Below are positions 59,400 through 64,000 of a DNA stretch of 64,000 nt, in pieces. The DNA lies in NCBI GenBank assembly GCA_014529385.2, contig CM043955.1, forward strand, positions 135,170,108 through 135,234,107, given 5' to 3'. The first letter of the stretch is position 1; the number at the start of each line of letters is the position of its first letter. The notes below the pieces were generated by a model. The model was given only the letters and a program-made list of their open reading frames with translations, did no database searches and was not told the origin of the DNA. The DNA is from Adiantum capillus-veneris (lineage: Eukaryota > Streptophyta > Polypodiopsida > Polypodiales > Pteridaceae). A program made the position numbers and the translations under genes.

Positions 59400-60560
59400 T
59401 CATTTCATCTTTCTCTGCTTTGCTGCATGCATTTTTCTAGCAAATCATTGGTTAGTGGCAAATAAGTACTTCTTTAAGTGACATCCACTAATCTAGTTAG
59501 CCATTGGTTCACCATCTAGAGTGAAAAACTTAATTTCTCCACTTGGAGATACATATTCAATAATAAATGGTCCGTTTACCTTTTTCTTGAACTTGGGAAT
59601 GTGTTGTATAAGGGAATAGATTGAAACTAGGTCCCCTTTTTGGAATATTTTCGTGACTAGATGTGAATCAAAAAACTTTTTTTGTTTCCGTTTCTATGCA
59701 TAGATGTGAGCTACAGCTGTTGGCCTTTGCTCATCAAGCTTTTCTAAATCTTCAAGCCTCTCTGACAGTTCATGTCCAGTCCACTCAAGATCCTTAGCTA
59801 CCCTTAGTGTCGGCAATAGAAATTCTATTGGTAGTATGTCATCAAGACCATAAACAAGGTTGAAGGGTGTAGCATTTAAAGTTGTCTTGAATGAAACTCT
59901 ATAAGCCCATAGAGCGGCATGTAGATTCATTTCCCAATCAGCTCGTCTTGAACTAACCACTTTAGTCAATACCGAGATAAGAATTTTATTCGTATGCTCA
60001 AGTTGTCCATTTGCTTGTGGATGATAGGGAGCAGATTTGTTATGGATGACCTTAATTCATTCAGCAGATACTCAATTACCTCATTGAGGAAATAAGTTCC
60101 CCTATCACTAACAATTTCTATTGGAAGTCCATATCTTGTGAATATATTCTCATACAAGAATCCAACTATGGTTTTGACATCATTCTTCTTGGTTACCTTA
60201 GCCTCCGCCCACTTAGTCAAATAGTTCGTAACTACAATGATATATTGAGCTTGAGTTCTATAAGCAGGTGGTTGTATTGGCCTGACAAAATCTATGCCCC
60301 ATTATGCAAAAGCTCTAGCCCCCATCATTGGTCTTAAAGGCATGCTATCTACCTTGGTTGGTATTTTTGCTCGTTGACACGCATCACACCTTCTAACATA
60401 TTCTTTGGCATCTGCAAAAAGTGTTGGCCACCATATGCCTGCCATTCAAATTGCTCTAGTGGTGGTTTCACTAGAAAAGTGACCTCCAACTAATCCAGCA
60501 TGTGCTTGTTCTAGAGTGGAGATATATTCATCTTCATTCGCACAAAGATGCAAATGTTGA
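59400..60560 (-). pseudogene. pol: Element D integrase
   Basis: Minus strand. The zinc-binding module retains 'HAGLVGGHF' (about 60515-60490) and a C-x2-C pair (about 60395). The DDE core has 'VSDRGTYF' (about 60110) and a degraded Glu region near 60010, then 'WAYRVSFKTT' and 'NLVYGLDDILP'. The C-terminal module follows at about 59700-59550. Frames 60220-59966 and 59969-59694 are open. Stops are scattered. Confidence 0.82.
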
Positions 60561-60599
60561 TCCTTTCCTCTCTGATACAATTGGTTTCCAATAAGAGCA

Positions 60600-61559
60600 T
60601 AGTCTCTTACTTCAGTTTCAATAGCTCTTTTGGCAGCGTTTACTCATATCTTCCAAAATGTTATGCTTGATAAGTAAGTAACTAGATAGTTACTCCACTT
60701 AGGAACAAGTGAAACTTGAAATGATGTCACGTGAGGTATGGGTGTTTGTTTCTGGCATTGAAGATAGTTTTTTACAAATGAGTGAACATCACTCCTCATG
60801 GTTGGACAAAATACTCAAAGTCTCAAGATCCGTTGCATAGTTTGGTCTTCCGCAAAGTGAAGTTCTACTATGATAATGTGCGCTTGACTTAGGTATTGGG
60901 TTTTCTCCTCAGGATTAATACACAACAACAATAGTCCATCTCGATTTCTTTTGTATAACCTTTCAGTTAGTAATTGATTCATAGCTGATTGCCCAATTAT
61001 TATGGGTGTAATAGGAAGTGTTATTTGAGAATCCACTTGAGCTATGGTCATTAATGAAACCATATCTTCTGACGAATGGGGTATCATTTCTATGGAGAAC
61101 AGATATGCATATGGTAGATCATCATCTACCCCTTTTGGTGGTTCTCCTGAAATAATCCTCGATAAATGATCTACTCTTTGGTGAGTGGTACCTGTTTTTA
61201 CAACTACAGTGAACTCAAATTCCAAAAGAATGATGAGCCATCTCACTATTCTTCTTCTGTTTCATGGCTTGTTGACCAAGTACAATAAGGCTTGGTGGTC
61301 CACAAAGAGCACAAATTTGTTTGCTAATAGGTAATGTCTATAATTTTTTACGGCATAGATCATCCCTAATCCTTCTCTTTCAATGGTTGTATAGTTTTTC
61401 TCTACCACATTCAACTATCTACTAGCATAAGAAATAGGAAAATTTTCATCTCTTGGTTGAGCTAATATACATCCAATGGCAAAATTGGAAGCATCAACAT
61501 GTATATGGAATATCTTATTCCAATCTGGTGCTTTCAATATTGGGGCTAAAGTGAGAGCT
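60600..61559 (-). pseudogene. pol: Element D RNase H and linker to integrase
   Basis: Minus strand, with RNase H 'HVDASNFAIGC' (about 61505-61473), 'VDHQALLYLV' (about 61310) and 'VDHLSRIISGEPP' (about 61175-61137), followed by the usual linker towards integrase. Homologous to 30060-30720 of A/X. Confidence 0.82.
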
Positions 61560-61743
61560 TGTTTAAGCTTCATGAAGGATTCTTCACACTCATCAGTTCA
61601 TACAAAGAGTGTAATCAGGCTATACATGGGTTTTGCGATTATAACATAGATGTAAAGAAATCGTCTATAATATCCACAATGTCCCATGAAAGCTTGAACC
61701 CCTTTGACCATTGTTGGTCTCGGAAATTCAACAATAATATGAA
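61560..61743 (-). pseudogene. pol: Element D reverse transcriptase, C-terminal part
   Basis: The minus strand carries the RT thumb/connection with 'MGHCGYYRRF' (about 61690-61661). It is separated from the rest of RT by the solo LTR at 61744-62531. Confidence 0.85.
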
Positions 61744-62531
61744 TGTTAAGTATGGAGCCTGATTTACCCTTGTAATTTTCTGTGGTAAAAGCGCACATTT
61801 GTAAGGCCCCCATTATGAGGAGAAGCCATCGTGCGTGAAGGAAAATCACTCACCGGAAACCAAAATTTTCACGGACAAGAATCAGGGGCAACTTTAAAGG
61901 CCTCGGGGGCGGAGGCCCCCAAGACTTTTTTTTTCCGCCGGAATATTATGGCCGGACGGCGGCCGGAAAACAACCGGTCGGTTGGCCGGTGGCCGGTAGT
62001 CAATGGCCGATGGGCGGTGGTCGGAAGTCAATGGCCGGTGGCCGGTGGTCGGAAGTTAATGGCCGAATTCAATGGCCGGTGGCCGAATTCAAAAGCGGAC
62101 TTGTCTTCTCAAGGGCGGCCACACATGGGGGGATTGGAGGGTCCGATTTGGACTTATTCGCACAAGGGCGGCTACACATGGCTGTCTCTCATAAGAGAGG
62201 GCAGCCCTTTTGGCCTATAAAAGGAGGCCATTTCTACACACATTTCATAGTGTGAAGTTGATGCAACAAGGTGAGTGTGAGGTGGTGAGAGTGAAGCAAG
62301 GCGAGAGCTCCATTAAGGGTATAATCCCTTTGTAAACTACTTCTTGCTTTGAAGTACTAAAGCCATTGAGTGGCTGCTTTCCCATGGACGTAGCCCACAT
62401 TGGGTGAACCACGTATATTGTGTGTACTCTCTCTCTCTCTCTCTACTCTATAATCTCGTGTATATAAATCTGTCTCTCTCCATTAAGTAATCTACTCAAT
62501 TATCTATTTAGCTACGTCTTATTTCCTAACA
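61744..62531 (+). mobile_element. Solo LTR (family S), copy 2
   Basis: Starts TGTTAAGTATGGAGC and ends TTTCCTAACA, with a 5-bp target duplication ATGAA at 61739-61743 and 62532-62536. It is homologous to 1965-2677 and carries an additional tandem GGCCGGTGGCCGG-rich stretch (about 61950-62090). A TATA box CTATAAAAGG lies at about 62214. It interrupts the element D RT, oriented opposite to it. Confidence 0.94.
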
Positions 62532-62536
62532 ATGAA

Positions 62537-63150
62537 TGTTTTCCATATTCATCGCTATGCCATTTTTAGACACTATATGTCCAAGAAAATTTCCTTGTCT
62601 GCCCAAATGTGCATTTAAGCAAATCCTATAAAGTCTACTTTTTCAAATACCTTTTTGAGGTGTCCAAAATGACCAGCTCGGATTGATGAATGTACACATA
62701 GATCATCCATATATACTTCCAAAAAATTCTAAAGATATTCTTTAAAAGCATGGCTCATCAATCTTTGGAAGATGGCAGGAGCATTAGTTAACCCACAAGG
62801 CATAACCCTATAGGAAAAAATACCCCATTTAGTTGCAAAGGCAGTTTTATGCTGATCTTTGGGATTAACCAAAAGTTGATTGTACCCCAAAAAGCCATCT
62901 AAAACACTGTAAGCTTCTTTTCCTACAACTCATTCTAAAACATGCTCGGTGATTGAAAGAGGGTAGTTGTCTCTAGTGGTGGCTGCATTCACTTTTTTGA
63001 GATTGACACACACTCTGAATTTTGCATTTTTCTTGGGTACTACCACAATTGGAGACACCTAATCTGTGGGTTCAATTTCATAAATGAATTCAGCTTCTTT
63101 GAGCTTTTCTATCTCTTCTTTGATCTTTCAAGCAAATGTTTCATTATAAG
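62537..63150 (-). pseudogene. pol: Element D reverse transcriptase, N-terminal part
   Basis: Minus strand, with fingers and palm: 'FRVCVNLKKVN' (about 63020-62988), 'GLTNAPAIFQRL' (about 62800), and YMDD (about 62720-62709). A TAG or TGA replaces several Trp/Arg codons. The frame continues across the solo LTR to 61743. Confidence 0.85.
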
Positions 63151-64000
63151 TATATGGACATTGTCTACGTGGTTTATGCATCATCTCTCATAGGTATGGT
63201 ATGTTGACAAATTTTTGGATCAACACCCTTGAGATCTTTAGAAGACCAAGGAAAGATATCCCGATATTCCTTTAGTAAGCTTAGAAAAAGCTCCTCTTCT
63301 TCTTCTTCACTCAAGTCATTTGCAATGTAAGCAGGTCTAGGTTCCTCTCCTCGTTGAGCTAGGTCTATCTTCTTTGCATTTTCAGGTCCTTCATAGGACT
63401 CACCCTATTTTCTTAGTTCCCTGACAGGTTGTTGTTGTCTACTTGGTTTCGCATCATCTCTCATAGGTATGATATGTTGACAGATTTTTGGATCAACACC
63501 CTTGAGATCTTTAGAAGACCAAGCAAAGATATCCCGATATTCCTTTAGTAAGCTTAGTAAAAGCTCTTCTTCTTCTTCAGTCAAGTCATTTGCAATGTAA
63601 GCAGGTCTAAGCTCCTCTCCTGGTTGAGCTAGGTCTATCTTCTTTGCATTTTCAGGTCCTTCATAGGACTCACCCTATTTTCTTAGTTCCCTAATAGGTT
63701 ATTTGACTATGATCTTTCAATCTTGGAGAGTATATTTCTTGTAATGGGATGGAACACTCATTACATCTTTACGTTTTTTCTTCTGTTGTTTCAATTTCAG
63801 TGGTATACATCTCCTTTAGAGATTTATTTAACTCTTGATATTTCTTCTTTCGTTCAGCTTAGGTAAGGAATGAATCATCATCCTAGTATTTAGGTTTCGA
63901 TAGAGTTTCCTTTCTTGTTCTCCTTGATGTTTTTGATGTTCCTTGTTTGTCATCTGAAGGATAGCTACCTGTGACTTTGTCTTTGACACAGTCATGTGCA
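63151..64000 (-). pseudogene. pol: Element D region before RT, with 273-bp tandem duplication
   Basis: This is the basic linker upstream of RT. 'CVKDKVTG' near 63990-63965 (minus) matches A/X 28702. A segment of about 273 bp is present twice in tandem (about 63160-63433 and 63434-63703), 90% or more identical by eye; both copies contain CATCATCTCTCATAGGTATG. The element runs off the window here, so its gag and 5' LTR are not seen. Confidence 0.8.

Overview
The window is plant nuclear repeat DNA. It holds stacked, mostly decayed LTR retrotransposons, and I see no host gene, rRNA or tRNA gene. The evidence for a plant is: Ty3/gypsy pol genes, chromovirus integrases carrying chromodomains, primer-binding sites of tRNA-Asp and initiator tRNA-Met type, long (AG)n/(GT)n/(CT)n microsatellites, MITE-like insertions, and nonsense changes that look like cytosine deamination. 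Deep nesting and heavy decay suggest a large-genome plant. I cannot name the species.

Layout. 1-7813: unassigned DNA, a solo LTR (1965-2677, TSD ACATG), remnants of two chromoviruses (gag, two chromodomains, integrase) and short tandem repeats. 7816-14053: element E1 (+), with an LTR end, a palindrome-bearing leader, gag lacking zinc knuckles and first protease, and RT/RNase H broken by two MITE-like insertions. 14054-17200: unassigned, with a 161-bp (AG)n tract. 17200-21304: element C (-). 21305-22503 and 53629-64000: element D/M (-), a giant gypsy element running off the right edge. 22504-53628: element A/X (+), inserted in D/M. 36093-49846: element B (+), inserted in A/X with a perfect TSD (GTGAT) and two LTRs differing at about six positions outside microsatellites. 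The nest is therefore C, then D/M, then A/X, then B; a second solo LTR (61744-62531, TSD ATGAA) sits in the D reverse transcriptase.

The main result is a shared, unusual plan in the large gypsy elements: LTR, palindrome-bearing leader, gag, protease, RT, RNase H and integrase. After integrase comes a second retropepsin-like domain plus repeats of a W(V/I)PK motif. An internal polypurine tract follows, then a non-coding spacer, an extra 3' gene, the terminal polypurine tract and the LTR. In A/X and D/M the extra gene ('ORF-X') encodes a protein estimated at about 1,000 residues, with a globular N-terminal domain, a charged or proline-rich linker, a long coiled coil and a conserved C-terminal domain. 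In B it is an unrelated 140-residue acidic protein. The leaders and spacers carry palindromes at roughly 270-290 bp (sometimes longer) intervals. Palindrome sequence is specific to each element but their placement is alike. A splice-donor-like site lies in the leader and acceptor-like sites lie just before ORF-X, which would suit expression of ORF-X as a spliced RNA, as for a retroviral env gene.

All functional statements about ORF-X, the second protease and the palindromes are inference from sequence pattern. The coding regions of A, C, D and E1 are broken by stops and frameshifts. Only B is close to intact.
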